64,000 nt of DNA from Streptomyces atratus (GCF_900119365.1 NZ_FPJO01000007.1:124001-188000); one strand, 5' to 3'. Positions 1 to 8,519 are shown, counted from the first letter of the stretch. Translations and numbers: made by a program. The notes: generated by a model from the sequence alone, not told the origin.

Positions 1-1177
1 CGCCGTCCGAGACGACATGCACGCCGAGCTCGCCCTTGGGCGATTCGACCGCGGTGTACACCTGTCCGGCCGGGACCCGGAAGCCCTCGGTCACCAGCTT
101 GAAGTGGTGGATCAGGGCCTCCATGGAGGTGCCCATGATCTTCTTGATGTGGTCGAGCGAGTTGCCGAGGCCGTCGGGGCCGAGCGCGAGCTGGGCGGGC
201 CAGGCGATCTTCTTGTCGGCGACCATCACCGGGCCCGGTGCGAGCCGGTCGATGCACTGCTCGACGATCCGCAGCGACTGACGCATCTCCTCCAGGCGGA
301 CGAGGAAGCGGCCGTAGGCATCGCAGGTGTCGGCGGTGGGGACGTCGAACTCGTAGTTCTCGTATCCGCAGTACGGGTCGGTCTTGCGCAGGTCGTGCGG
401 GAGTCCGGCGGAGCGCAGGATCGGGCCGGTGGCGCCGAGGGCCATGCAGCCGGTCAGGTCGAGATAGCCGACGTCCTGCATACGGGCCTTGAAGATGGGG
501 TTGCCGGTGGCGAGCTTGTCGTACTCCGGCAGGTTCTTCTTCATGGTCTTCACGAACTCGCGCAGCTGGTCGATCGCGCCGGGCGGCAGGTCCTGGGCGA
601 GTCCGCCGGGGCGGATGAACGCGTGGTTCATGCGCAGGCCGGTGATCAGCTCGAAGAGGTCGAGAACGAGTTCACGATCGCGGAAGCCGTAGATCATGAT
701 CGTGGTGGCGCCGAGCTCCATGCCGCCGGTGGCGATGCACACCAGGTGGGAGGAGATCCGGTTGAGCTCCATCAGGAGCACGCGCAGGACGGTGGCCCGG
801 TCGGGGATCTGGTCCTCGATACCGAGGAGCTTCTCGACGCCGAGGCAGTACGCCGCCTCGTTGAAGAAGGGCGTCAGGTAGTCCATGCGCGTGACGAAGG
901 TGGTGCCCTGCGTCCAGTTCCGGAATTCGAGGTTCTTCTCGATGCCGGTGTGGAGGTAGCCGATGCCGCAGCGGGCCTCGGTGACGGTCTCGCCGTCGAT
1001 CTCCAGGATCAGCCGCAGAACACCGTGCGTGGACGGGTGCTGGGGGCCCATGTTGACAATGATGCGCTCGTCGTCGGACCTGGCGGCGGACTCGACGACC
1101 TCGTCCCAGTCGCCGCCGGTGACTGTATATACAGTCCCCTCGGTCGTCGCCCGGGGCGTTGCATGGGGAGTAGACAT
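1..1177 (-). CDS. nuoD: NADH-quinone oxidoreductase subunit D (partial)
   Basis: Subunit D is the 49-kDa type subunit of the peripheral arm of complex I and helps form the quinone-binding pocket. The visible N-terminal 392 residues contain the family stretches [27 protein letters not shown] and [10 protein letters not shown]. The ATG at 1177 is used because it shares one base with the nuoC stop (TGATG), the usual sign of translational coupling. The reading frame runs off the left edge, so the C-terminus is not seen. It is the fourth gene of a nuoA-B-C-D order transcribed leftwards. Identification is secure. Confidence 0.97.
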   Translation of the reverse strand, partial: MSTPHATPRATTEGTVYTVTGGDWDEVVESAARSDDERIIVNMGPQHPSTHGVLRLILEIDGETVTEARCGIGYLHTGIEKNLEFRNWTQGTTFVTRMDYLTPFFNEAAYCLGVEKLLGIEDQIPDRATVLRVLLMELNRISSHLVCIATGGMELGATTIMIYGFRDRELVLDLFELITGLRMNHAFIRPGGLAQDLPPGAIDQLREFVKTMKKNLPEYDKLATGNPIFKARMQDVGYLDLTGCMALGATGPILRSAGLPHDLRKTDPYCGYENYEFDVPTADTCDAYGRFLVRLEEMRQSLRIVEQCIDRLAPGPVMVADKKIAWPAQLALGPDGLGNSLDHIKKIMGTSMEALIHHFKLVTEGFRVPAGQVYTAVESPKGELGVHVVSDG

Positions 1178-1902
1178 CAGGAGTACGACCTCCGCTGGTC
1201 CGGAGCCGGGATCTGGGCGCCCTTGTACTCGACGGCGATGCCGCCGAGCGGGTAGTCCTTGCGCTGCGGGAAGCCCTGCCAGTCGTCCGGCATCATGATC
1301 CGGGTGAGGGCGGGGTGCCCGTCGAAGACGAGCCCGAAGAAGTCGTAGGTCTCGCGCTCGTGCCAGTCGTTGGTCGGGTAGACCGCGACGAGGGACGGGA
1401 TGTGCGGATCGCTGTCCGGGACCGACACCTCCAGGCGGATCAGCCGGCCGTGCGTGAGCGAGCGCAGGTGGTAGACGGCGTGCAGCTCGCGGCCCTTGTC
1501 GCCGAGGAAGTGGACGCCGCTCACCCCCGTACAGAGCTCGAAGCGCAGCGCCGGGTCGTCGCGCAGGGTCCGGGCGACCCGGACGAGGTGCTCGCGGGCG
1601 ATGTGGAAGGTGAGCTCGCCGCGGTCGACGACGGTCTTCTCGATGGCGTTCCCGGGAAGCAGGTCCTGCTCCTCCAGAGCCCCTTCGAGCTCGTCGGCGA
1701 CCTCGTCGAACCAGCCGCCGTACGGACGGGACGTGGCGCCCGGCAGGGTCACGGTGCGGACGAGGCCGCCGTAGCCGGAGGTGTCACCGCCGTTGTCGGC
1801 GCCGAACATGCCCTTGCGTACGCCGATGACCTCGCCGGCGTCCTCGCGCGGGGCGGGCACACCGTTGTGGTTCTGCTCGTCGTGGTTCTGGGTCCCGCTC
1901 AC
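1177..1902 (-). CDS. nuoC: NADH-quinone oxidoreductase subunit C
   Basis: This is the 30-kDa type subunit of the complex I peripheral arm, 241 residues. The family signature is visible in the second half ([16 protein letters not shown] followed by [19 protein letters not shown]). The GTG at 1902 is chosen because it overlaps the nuoB stop by four bases (GTGA). A longer in-frame extension upstream lies inside nuoB and is rejected. The N-terminal 45 residues are polar and rich in N, D and E, a variable extension before the conserved domain. The stop overlaps the nuoD start by one base, so B, C and D are coupled. Confidence 0.97.
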   Translation of the reverse strand: MSGTQNHDEQNHNGVPAPREDAGEVIGVRKGMFGADNGGDTSGYGGLVRTVTLPGATSRPYGGWFDEVADELEGALEEQDLLPGNAIEKTVVDRGELTFHIAREHLVRVARTLRDDPALRFELCTGVSGVHFLGDKGRELHAVYHLRSLTHGRLIRLEVSVPDSDPHIPSLVAVYPTNDWHERETYDFFGLVFDGHPALTRIMMPDDWQGFPQRKDYPLGGIAVEYKGAQIPAPDQRRSYS

Positions 1903-2453
1903 CGCAGCAGCCCCTTCATCTCGATCAGGGGCAGCGCCTTGAGTGCCGCGTCCTCCGCCTCGCGGGCGGCCTCCTCCGCGTTGACCCCGAGCTTGGAGCC
2001 CTGGATCTTCTGGTGGAGCTTGAGGATCGCGTCCATCAGCATCTCGGGCCGCGGCGGACAACCGGGCAAATAGATGTCAACCGGAACAATGTGATCAACA
2101 CCCTGAACAATGGCGTAATTGTTGAACATTCCGCCCGATGATGCGCAAACTCCCATGGAGATCACCCACTTGGGGTTGGGCATCTGGTCGTAGACCTGCC
2201 GCAGGACGGGAGCCATCTTCTGGCTGACCCGTCCTGCCACGATCATCAGATCCGCCTGCCGCGGCGATCCGCGGAAGACCTCCATCCCGAAACGGGCCAG
2301 GTCGTAACGTCCGGCCCCGGTCGTCATCATCTCGATGGCGCAACAGGCGAGGCCGAAGGTGGCCGGGAAGACGGAGGACTTCCGCACCCAGCCGGCGGCC
2401 TGCTCGACAGTGGTCAGTACGAAGCCGCTGGGCAGCTTCTCTTCGAGTCCCAT
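1899..2453 (-). CDS. nuoB: NADH-quinone oxidoreductase subunit B
   Basis: NuoB (PSST subunit) carries the terminal [4Fe-4S] cluster N2 that reduces the quinone. The four expected ligands are present: adjacent Cys37 and Cys38 ([11 protein letters not shown]), Cys103 ([11 protein letters not shown]) and Cys132 ([10 protein letters not shown]). The length of 184 residues is normal. The gene lies 18 bases after nuoA and overlaps nuoC by four bases. Nothing in it is unusual. Confidence 0.98.
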   Translation of the reverse strand: MGLEEKLPSGFVLTTVEQAAGWVRKSSVFPATFGLACCAIEMMTTGAGRYDLARFGMEVFRGSPRQADLMIVAGRVSQKMAPVLRQVYDQMPNPKWVISMGVCASSGGMFNNYAIVQGVDHIVPVDIYLPGCPPRPEMLMDAILKLHQKIQGSKLGVNAEEAAREAEDAALKALPLIEMKGLLR

Positions 2454-2471
2454 GGTGTGCCCCTCAGCCCC

Positions 2472-2831
2472 TCAGTCCCATTCCAGGCCGCCGCGACGCC
2501 ACACATAGGCGTAGGCGACGAAGACGGTGAGCACGAAGAGCAGCATCTCCACGAGCCCGAAGATCCCCAGGGCGTCGAAGGTGACCGCCCAGGGATAGAG
2601 GAAGACGATCTCGATGTCGAAGACGATGAAGAGCATCGCCGTCAGGTAGTACTTGATGGGGAAGCGGCCGCCTCCGGCCGGAGTGGGTGTGGGTTCGATA
2701 CCGCACTCGTACGCTTCGAGCTTTGCCCGGTTGTACCGCTTGGGGCCGATAAGCGTGGCCATGACCACGGAGAAGATCGCAAACCCTGCCCCGAGGGCGC
2801 CGAGCACGAGGATGGGCGCGTAGGCATTCAC
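2472..2831 (-). CDS. nuoA: NADH-quinone oxidoreductase subunit A
   Basis: NuoA is a small membrane-arm subunit of complex I. The 119-residue protein has three hydrophobic segments (about residues 3-25, 56-80 and 85-107) and the conserved loop KLEAYECGIEP holding the redox-sensitive cysteine. GTG at 2831 is preferred to an in-frame start 42 bases upstream because a GGAG ribosome site lies just before it and the protein then begins VNAYAPILVL. It is the first gene of the nuo operon. A Rex-type operator lies about 80 bases upstream. Confidence 0.96.
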   Translation of the reverse strand: MNAYAPILVLGALGAGFAIFSVVMATLIGPKRYNRAKLEAYECGIEPTPTPAGGGRFPIKYYLTAMLFIVFDIEIVFLYPWAVTFDALGIFGLVEMLLFVLTVFVAYAYVWRRGGLEWD

Positions 2832-2911
2832 GCTCCTCGCTCCTTCCAGTCGTCCTTGACCGTTGGACCGCATCGGGCGACCGGCTCACCACCCCACCAA
2901 GATTGTGCACA

Positions 2912-2927
2912 TGTGAGGCAGTTCACA
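2912..2927. promoter_or_regulatory. Candidate Rex operator (ROP) of the nuo operon
   Basis: TGTGAGGCAGTTCACA is a near-palindrome. Read on the nuoA strand it is TGTGAACTGCCTCACA, matching the Streptomyces Rex consensus TGTGAAC followed by TCACA. It sits about 80 bases upstream of the nuoA start and just downstream of a candidate -10 (TAGGAT, minus strand, 2949-2944). Rex is the NADH-sensing repressor, and nuo is a known Rex target in S. coelicolor. Confidence 0.75.
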
Positions 2928-2962
2928 AGCCCGACTGCCCCGCATCCTATGCCCGCCGTCCT

Positions 2963-2976
2963 GTGATCTGCGACAC
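2963..2976. promoter_or_regulatory. Candidate Crp-type site, nuoA side
   Basis: GTGATCTGCGACAC fits GTG-N6-GNCAC, the motif described for S. coelicolor Crp. It lies about 130 bases upstream of nuoA. The match is short, so chance is possible, but a second match to the same pattern occurs at 3387-3400 in the same divergent gap. Confidence 0.35.
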
Positions 2977-3386
2977 GGGGTACGACAACGCCTTTGTGAT
3001 CTCCACCACCTGACGAAGGATCATGAAGTCGGATGAGCGGTGATCTTCACACGCGAAGCGGCCGAGTGATCACGAGACGTGACATTCGATGCCGTTACCG
3101 CTGGTCAAACGGCTGCCGCCCTATCAAGAGATGGCCACACCAAGCAAATTGGCGATGGACACCGCAGGGTGATAAAGGATCTTCCGCCCTCCGGCCCCGA
3201 TCGACCGCCCACCGGTCGCCCCACCCCCGCCCGGACCGCTCGAACCTCACCCGGGAGAGGGAGCGCGAGGAGCGAAGTGGACGCCTGGGAACATTTGCGA
3301 TCAACCGACCGAACGGGACATCTCCCCTCGCCCGGCGCCACCTTGGGTGCATGGCGCATTAGCGACCCCAGCACGGCGATCGCACT

Positions 3387-3400
3387 GTGACCTGCGTCAC
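3387..3400. promoter_or_regulatory. Candidate Crp-type site, NlpC side
   Basis: GTGACCTGCGTCAC is a palindrome (GTGAC-N4-GTCAC) that also fits GTG-N6-GNCAC. It lies about 240 bases upstream of the NlpC/P60 start. Confidence 0.4.
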
Positions 3401-3600
3401 CCCTTCAAGGCTCCAACGAAAGCGGGCTTGGCCATCGGTCTGAACGGATGGTAGGTGGCGGGCAATTCGGGCGTATTGCCGAAAGTCCGTGATCACAGCG
3501 GTGATCGGGCATGCCCGTTTTGCCCGTTACGGCGTCAATAAGGGTCCCCGGAAAGCGGATTCACAGGTTCCGTACGTAACTGTGTCGCAACACACGTTTC

Positions 3601-3630
3601 TTGATGGGAGCCCCGGGGCCCTGATAGCGC
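3601..3630 (+). promoter_or_regulatory. Candidate leaderless promoter of the NlpC/P60 gene
   Basis: TTGATG (3601-3606) and TAGCGC (3625-3630) are 18 bases apart, and the -10 ends eight bases before the ATG at 3639. No Shine-Dalgarno sequence is near that ATG. The arrangement is the one seen for leaderless transcripts in Streptomyces. Confidence 0.4.
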
Positions 3631-3638
3631 TAGTACTC

Positions 3639-4463
3639 ATGTCCCACACCGCTCACATACCCAGCCACCGGAAGCCCCGCCGAAACGCCTCGAAGACGGC
3701 GCTGCGGGCCGGAGTTGCCGGTGGCGTCCTCAGCACCATCGCGGTCGCAGGCGCTGCCGGTCCGGCCCAGGCCGAGCCGGTGACCCAGACCATCGAGATG
3801 CCCACCATCACCTCCGGGCTCTCCACCGCCGTCGCCGCGTCCGCCCAGGCCACGCAGCAGGTCGCCCAGGACCTGCAGACGCAGGCCCAGGAGGACGCCG
3901 CAGCCGCCACCGCGGCCAAGACCGCCAAGACGGCCAAGGCCGAGGCGGTCCGCAAGGCAGAGGCCAAGAAGAAGGCGGAGGCGGCCGCCAAGGCCAAGGC
4001 GGAGGCCGCCGAGCGCGCTTCCCGCTCCACCGCCCGTACGACGCTCAGCGCGACCTCCGGCTCCAACGCCGGCACGGCCGCCTCCTCTTCCTCCTCGTCG
4101 AACGCGACCGGCTCCGCAGCGGCCGTCATCGCCTTCGCGAAGGCGCAGCTCGGTGACGCGTACGTGTTGGGCAGCACCGGCCCCAGCTCGTGGGACTGCT
4201 CCAGCCTCGTCCAGGCCGCGTTCCGCTCGGTCAACATCGACCTGCCGCGCGTCTCGCAGTCCCAGTCCACCGCCGGCACCCAGGTCTCCCTGAGCAACCT
4301 CCAGCCGGGCGACATCCTGTACTGGGGCGGCGCGGGCAGCGCGTACCACGTCGGGATCTACGTGGGCGGCGGCGAGTTCGTCGGTGCGCAGAACTCCGGC
4401 ACCGGTGTGGTGCAGCGCCCGCTGTCCTACGACCCGCCGTCGGGCGCGGTCCGCGTTCTCTGA
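3639..4463 (+). CDS. Secreted NlpC/P60 family peptidoglycan endopeptidase
   Basis: This is a predicted extracellular cell-wall hydrolase of 274 residues. A signal peptide covers residues 1-45 (basic SHRKPRR region, hydrophobic core, cleavage after AQA). An Ala/Lys-rich coiled coil follows (about 60-135), then a Ser-rich linker, and the C-terminal 110 residues form the NlpC/P60 domain. The catalytic Cys is in WDCSSL, the His in YHVGIYVG, and a polar third residue lies in VGAQNS. ATG 3639 is chosen because it starts directly before the basic part of the signal peptide. A strong hairpin terminator follows at 4518. Confidence 0.9.
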   Translation: MSHTAHIPSHRKPRRNASKTALRAGVAGGVLSTIAVAGAAGPAQAEPVTQTIEMPTITSGLSTAVAASAQATQQVAQDLQTQAQEDAAAATAAKTAKTAKAEAVRKAEAKKKAEAAAKAKAEAAERASRSTARTTLSATSGSNAGTAASSSSSSNATGSAAAVIAFAKAQLGDAYVLGSTGPSSWDCSSLVQAAFRSVNIDLPRVSQSQSTAGTQVSLSNLQPGDILYWGGAGSAYHVGIYVGGGEFVGAQNSGTGVVQRPLSYDPPSGAVRVL

Positions 4464-4517
4464 TTCGGCGCAACCTCTGGGTTCACGGATTCACAAGCGC
4501 CGTCGCGGCGCACGGTG

Positions 4518-4555
4518 AAGGGCCGTCACTCCCCCGCTCGGGAGCGACGGCCCTT
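4518..4555 (+). terminator. Hairpin terminator after the NlpC/P60 gene
   Basis: AAGGGCCGTC (4518-4527) pairs perfectly with GACGGCCCTT (4546-4555) across a loop that can extend the stem through CTCCC/GGGAG. Confidence 0.75.
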
Positions 4556-4568
4556 CGCTGTTTCCGGT

Positions 4569-4638
4569 CCTCCGGCGAAAAGTGTCCGGCCTCCGGCGAA
4601 AAAGCGACGTCAACCCCGGCCGGTGGCATTGACGTCGC
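4569..4638. promoter_or_regulatory. Direct and inverted repeats upstream of the MFS gene
   Basis: A 13-base direct repeat CCTCCGGCGAAAA occurs at 4569-4581 and 4590-4602, two helical turns apart. It is followed by a perfect 10-base inverted repeat, GCGACGTCAA (4604-4613) and TTGACGTCGC (4629-4638), with a 15-base spacer. The MFS gene begins 82 bases further on. This looks like an operator region, but no local regulator can be assigned to it. Confidence 0.45.
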
Positions 4639-4720
4639 GAACCTGCCGGACACCGTCCACCGACGCTTGTGAACTGGGGCGAACAGCCCTCGCGTCACCG
4701 AGCACAGGACGGCACCCGCC

Positions 4721-5950
4721 ATGACCACCCCCGCGGCCACCACCCCTTCCGAACGCACCGCCCTCCCTCCCCGCACCCCCTTACGCGGCCGACTCGCCGT
4801 CGTCTCCGTCATGCTGGGCATCTTCTCGATCGTCACCACCGAGATCCTGCCCATCGGCCTGCTCACATCGATCGGGTCCGACTTCGCCGTCTCGGACGGC
4901 ACGGCGGGCCTGATGATGGCCATGCCCGGACTCCTCGCGGCGGTCTCCGCCCCCTTGGTCACGGTGGCGACGGCACGTGTCGACCGGCGCGTGATGCTCT
5001 GCGCCTTCATGCTCCTGCTGGCCCTGGCCGACTTCCTCATCGCCGCAGCGACCGACTACCGCCTCGTCCTGGTCTCCCGGGTGATGGTCGGGGTCACCAT
5101 CGGCGGCTTCTGGTCCATCGGCGCCGGGCTGGCCGGCCGGCTGGTCCGCCCGGCGTCGGTCGGCCGGGCGACAGCGGTGATCTTCTCGGCCGTCCCGCTG
5201 GGCTCCGTACTCGGCGTCCCCGCCGGTACGTTCATCGGCGGCCTGGCCGGCTGGCGGACGGCGTTCGTGGTCATGGGGGTGCTGGGCGTGGGCGTACTGG
5301 CCCTGATGCTCCTGGTGGTTCCGCCCCTGCCGCCGGCACAGGTCACCCGCGCGAGCCTGCTGCGCACCGTACTCGGCCGGCCCGGCACCCGGTTCGCCCT
5401 GCTCCTCACCTTCCTCATCGTTCTGTCCCACTTCGCGACGTACACCTATGTCGCCCCCTTCCTGGAACAGGTCACGCACGCCGGTCCGGCGCTGATCACG
5501 GTGTTCCTGCTGGTCTACGGCGCCGCCGGGATCGTCGGCAACTTCGTCGGCGGCGCACTCGTGACGCGCCGCCCGCGCGCCGCGGTCTCCCTCGCCGCGG
5601 GACTGATCGCCGCCGCGACCGCGCTGCTCCCGGTCCTGGGCAGGTGGGAGGCCGGAGCCGTCGCGCTGCTTGCCGTCTGGGGAGTCGCCTATGGTGCGGT
5701 GCCGGTCTGCTCGCAGACCTGGTTCACCAGGGCCGCGCCCGAAGCACCCGAAGCCGCGTCCGTCCTGTTCACCGCGTCCTTCCAGGCCACCTTCGCCCTC
5801 GGCGCCCTGGCGGGCGGAGCCGTCCTCGACCGCGTGTCCGTGTCGGCGGTCATGCTGCTCGGCGGCGCGACCGCGGCTCTCGTGGTGGTCGTGGTGGCCG
5901 CGACGGGGCCAAGCTCCGGGCACTTCGGCGTCCGGGGGCGGCGAGGGTGA
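4721..5950 (+). CDS. MFS transporter, DHA1-type drug efflux family
   Basis: A 409-residue integral membrane protein with 12 predicted helices. Family features are the first helix with TTEILPIGLL, the loop DRRVMLCAFMLLLAL, and GGFWSIGAGLAGRL in helix 5, typical of the AraJ/NepI/CmlR-like drug:proton antiporters. Codon 21 is TTA (4781-4783), the rarest Streptomyces codon, so translation should depend on the bldA tRNA. The substrate cannot be told from sequence. The gene stands alone with an elaborate repeat region in front of it. Confidence 0.85.
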   Translation: MTTPAATTPSERTALPPRTPLRGRLAVVSVMLGIFSIVTTEILPIGLLTSIGSDFAVSDGTAGLMMAMPGLLAAVSAPLVTVATARVDRRVMLCAFMLLLALADFLIAAATDYRLVLVSRVMVGVTIGGFWSIGAGLAGRLVRPASVGRATAVIFSAVPLGSVLGVPAGTFIGGLAGWRTAFVVMGVLGVGVLALMLLVVPPLPPAQVTRASLLRTVLGRPGTRFALLLTFLIVLSHFATYTYVAPFLEQVTHAGPALITVFLLVYGAAGIVGNFVGGALVTRRPRAAVSLAAGLIAAATALLPVLGRWEAGAVALLAVWGVAYGAVPVCSQTWFTRAAPEAPEAASVLFTASFQATFALGALAGGAVLDRVSVSAVMLLGGATAALVVVVVAATGPSSGHFGVRGRRG

Positions 5951-5990
5951 ACCACACCGGCGACCGCGCCCCGTACGCGGTGGGGACAAC
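5934..5990 (-). pseudogene. Vestigial C-terminus of an ATP-binding regulator
   Basis: Minus-strand translation reads PTAYGARSPVWFTLAAP, closely matching the C-terminal end (TTAYGARSP then TVWFTLSAA) of the ATP-binding regulator at 8552-9032. No other part of that domain is present here. The fragment overlaps the 3' end of the MFS gene. I read it as a remnant of a lost gene copy, trapped at a past recombination point. Confidence 0.5.
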
Positions 5991-6011
5991 CCCACCATGG
6001 CACGCAGTGCT

Positions 6012-6036
6012 GGCCCCCCAATGAATTCGGGGGGCC
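6012..6036 (+). terminator. Hairpin terminator after the MFS gene
   Basis: GGCCCCCC (6012 onward) pairs with GGGGGGCC (ending 6036) over a nine-base AT-rich loop. Confidence 0.65.
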
Positions 6037-6077
6037 GCTTTACTGTCCGTAGCGCCTGCTGACCGCACGATGATTGC

Positions 6078-7436
6078 ATGCAGCAAACCCACGCACATTC
6101 GCCCGGTCGCGGTCGCGATTCATTCATAGACGTCATCAGAGCGCTATGCGTGCTGGCCGTGATTTCCCAGCACTGGCTCATGCCCGTACTGGCCTACGAG
6201 AACGGGCATTTGAGCACCGGGAATGCGCTCGCGAGCCCCGGCTGGTGGATTGTCACCTGGCTGACGCAGGTCATGCCCATGGTGTTCTTCGCCGGCGGGG
6301 CCGCCAATTTCTTCTCGTTCCGGTCGGCGAAATCGGTGCGCACCTGGCTCCGGAGCAGAATTGCGCGTCTCCTGGTGCCGGTCATACCCCTGGCAGCCGT
6401 GTGGCTGCTGCTGCCCCACGCGTTGATCGGCGCGGGAGTGCCTCAGCAACCCGTGCTGATGGCGGGCAAAACAGCCGGGCAGTTGCTCTGGTTCCTCGCC
6501 GTCTACGTACTCGTGGTCGCGCTCACGCCGGTGATGTTCCGGTGGTACCGCCGGTACGGATGGCGCGTGATCGGCGTACTCGCCGTCTGCGCCCTGGCCG
6601 TCGACGTACTGCGCTTCGAGGTCAGCCCTGCGATCGGTTTCCTGAACGCCCTGTTCGTCTGGCTGGCGGCCCACCAGTTCGGCTTCCACTACGCCGACGG
6701 CGGCCTGCGCATGCGGAACGCGTGGGCGTCGTCGGGTCTGGCCGCGGTCGGCTTCGGACTCACCGCGGCCGCCGTGTTCTTCGGCCCCTACCCGGCGTCC
6801 ATGATCGGAATGCCCGGGGCCCCCGTCTCCAACATGAGCCCTCCGACCGCGTTGATGATGTCGCTGACCATCGGCCAGCTCGGACTCTGGCTGACGCTCA
6901 AGCCGGTGATCACGCGATTCGCCGAACGCCCCATGGCCACCGCCGTACTTCAGTGGTGCGGAGCCCGTTTCATGACGCTGTATCTCTGGCACATGCCCGC
7001 GCTCGTGATGACGGCGGGAATCTCAATTGTCGGACTCGGATTCGCGACGCCGACGCCCGGCAGCCCCCTGTGGTTCGCGGTGGCACCGCTGTGGGTCGGC
7101 GTTTTGGGATTCTTCCTGGTCAGCTTCACTCGAATTTTCGGCCGGTTCGAATTCCGTCGCCCCACCGGTGGGGCATCGGACATGAGCCTCGGCAAGGTCG
7201 TTCTCGCGGCCGTGCTTTCCGCCGGCGGTCTCCTCGGACTTGCCGCGCAGGGCTTCATTTCCCCCGGAAACCCGCTCGGTCCGGTGCTCTGCGTGGCGCT
7301 GGTGCTGACCGGACTGCTCGTCGTACGGGAGAAGAACGCCCCGAAGGCTGCCGCCGGGCAGGGCATTCGCACCGTGCCCGTTCAGCCGGTGGTGAGCCAT
7401 GCAGGTGCCCGGGTTCTCTCCCGGCAGGGCAGCTGA
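6078..7436 (+). CDS. Membrane acyltransferase, acyltransferase-3 family
   Basis: A 452-residue protein with the acyltransferase-3 fold, which O-acylates sugars, lipids or secondary metabolites at the membrane. The N-terminal signature FIDVIRALCVLAVISQHW contains the family R-x10-H motif, and about ten hydrophobic helices follow. The C-terminus beyond residue 420 is polar. Several stretches (6090-6130, 7010-7270) use A/T third positions more often than their neighbours, which fits a laterally acquired gene. The natural substrate is not deducible. Confidence 0.8.
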   Translation: MQQTHAHSPGRGRDSFIDVIRALCVLAVISQHWLMPVLAYENGHLSTGNALASPGWWIVTWLTQVMPMVFFAGGAANFFSFRSAKSVRTWLRSRIARLLVPVIPLAAVWLLLPHALIGAGVPQQPVLMAGKTAGQLLWFLAVYVLVVALTPVMFRWYRRYGWRVIGVLAVCALAVDVLRFEVSPAIGFLNALFVWLAAHQFGFHYADGGLRMRNAWASSGLAAVGFGLTAAAVFFGPYPASMIGMPGAPVSNMSPPTALMMSLTIGQLGLWLTLKPVITRFAERPMATAVLQWCGARFMTLYLWHMPALVMTAGISIVGLGFATPTPGSPLWFAVAPLWVGVLGFFLVSFTRIFGRFEFRRPTGGASDMSLGKVVLAAVLSAGGLLGLAAQGFISPGNPLGPVLCVALVLTGLLVVREKNAPKAAAGQGIRTVPVQPVVSHAGARVLSRQGS

Positions 7437-7502
7437 TGCGTGCCGCCTCGCGTACGGCGACCGCACGCCCCGTACGCAAGGCGGCTCTCGCGCTTCTGCA
7501 TC

Positions 7503-8090
7503 TCATGAGCCGTCGGCTGCGAGCTGTTGCCGGACCAGGCCGACCAGTCCCTCGATGAGGGGGCCGGGCTCAAGGGACGGGTCGAGCGACCGCTGGAGGA
7601 GATATCCGTCGATCGCCGCCGTGAGGGTCACCGCGACGGTGAGCGGGCGCGCGACCCCCCGCTCCGCGAACCAGTCGCACAACCGCTGCCGCAACTCGGC
7701 CAGCAAGCCGGCGATCTCGGCACGCAGCTCGTCGTCCCGGCTCGCGGCGACGAGAGACTCGTGCAGCAGCAGCAGTTCCGGATCACGGGGATCGTTGGCG
7801 GACAGCGCACGGAGCATGGTTTCCACGGCCACGGCCGGATCCTCCTGCGCCACCGCCTCGCCGATCCGGTCGAGGAAGAACGTCCGGATCTTCCGCACGG
7901 CGGCGATGCGCCGGAGTTCGCCGATGCTCCCCACGTGGTAGTGGATCACTCCGGTGTTCACACCCGCGCGCTCCGCCACCCGCCGACTGCTCACATCGCC
8001 CCAGCCCAGCTCGGGAATGAGGGAGGCCGCGGCTTCGATGATCTTCTCGCGCGTGTCCGTCCGGCGCGAGGGGCTCGTCGACTCGCTCAT
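7503..8090 (-). CDS. TetR/AcrR family transcriptional regulator
   Basis: A 195-residue repressor-type protein. The N-terminal helix-turn-helix is clear: DTREKIIEAAASLIPELGWGDVSSRRVAERAGVN is the classic TetR region, with recognition helix GVNTGVIHYHVGS. The C-terminal ligand domain is unremarkable. ATG 8090 shares one base with the stop of the upstream membrane-protein gene (TGATG), so the two form an operon. The perfect inverted repeat at 8520-8552 in front of that operon is its likely operator, which would make it autoregulated. Confidence 0.9.
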   Translation of the reverse strand: MSESTSPSRRTDTREKIIEAAASLIPELGWGDVSSRRVAERAGVNTGVIHYHVGSIGELRRIAAVRKIRTFFLDRIGEAVAQEDPAVAVETMLRALSANDPRDPELLLLHESLVAASRDDELRAEIAGLLAELRQRLCDWFAERGVARPLTVAVTLTAAIDGYLLQRSLDPSLEPGPLIEGLVGLVRQQLAADGS

Positions 8091-8479
8091 CACAGCCGCA
8101 CCCCCTGGATCGCGATCACGGCGATCACACCGGCCGAGGCCAGCGCGATCGCTTCGAGGACGAGCAGCTGCACCGGCAGGGGGTCGGGCACGACGGGGAA
8201 GACCGCGCCGAGGTCCGCCGCGAAAACCGCGATGTAGCCGAGGCTCAGCACCAGTGCCGCCACGAAGGCCCAGTGCTGACCGGCCATGGCGAACCCGGCC
8301 ACCACGAAGCTGGCGAGCCCCAGAGAGGTCAGATACACGTTGAAGCTGTTGTACTGCCACCGCGGAAGCGGGGAGAAGTCCCTCGTGTCGATCAGCTTCC
8401 CCGGGACCATGGGAATCAGCAGCAGCGCCTCCCAGACCAGGAGTGCCGCGGTCACGGTCGCCAGCAAGGATTGGTTCAT
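8090..8479 (-). CDS. Small four-helix membrane protein, unknown function
   Basis: A 129-residue protein with four hydrophobic segments separated by short loops and no catalytic motif that I recognise. ATG 8479 is preferred over the adjacent GTG 8482 because of its spacing from the GGAGAG ribosome site. It is the first gene of an operon with the TetR regulator, and is therefore the probable regulated partner. It is similar in size and topology to DUF4267/DoxX-like small membrane proteins, but I cannot assign a family. Confidence 0.75.
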   Translation of the reverse strand: MNQSLLATVTAALLVWEALLLIPMVPGKLIDTRDFSPLPRWQYNSFNVYLTSLGLASFVVAGFAMAGQHWAFVAALVLSLGYIAVFAADLGAVFPVVPDPLPVQLLVLEAIALASAGVIAVIAIQGVRL

Positions 8480-8519
8480 CACACTCTCCGATACGTGTAC
8501 GTGCGGGAGTCGGCCGTCG

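Larger units (their letters stand above)
2832..3638. other. Long divergent intergenic region between nuoA and the NlpC/P60 gene
   Basis: About 800 bases separate two divergent genes. Open frames occur on both strands around 3033-3390, but none has a ribosome site, a recognisable domain or third-position G/C bias, so I call no gene. The region holds the Rex operator, two Crp-like motifs and the promoters of both flanking genes. The base composition is visibly less GC-rich around 3000-3160 than in the genes. Confidence 0.6.

Noticed and set aside
3033..3390. Overlapping open frames on both strands between nuoA and the NlpC/P60 gene
   Set aside because: No ribosome sites, no domain, no third-position G/C bias, and frames on both strands are equally long, as expected by chance in GC-rich DNA.
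3400..3638. A c-di-AMP (ydaO-type) riboswitch before the NlpC/P60 gene, as seen for other Streptomyces wall hydrolases
   Set aside because: The conserved blocks of that riboswitch are not present in the leader, and the promoter appears leaderless.
6240..6275. A further copy of the CTGAC palindrome at CTGACGCAGGTCATG
   Set aside because: The half-site spacing is one base short and it lies inside the acyltransferase coding sequence.
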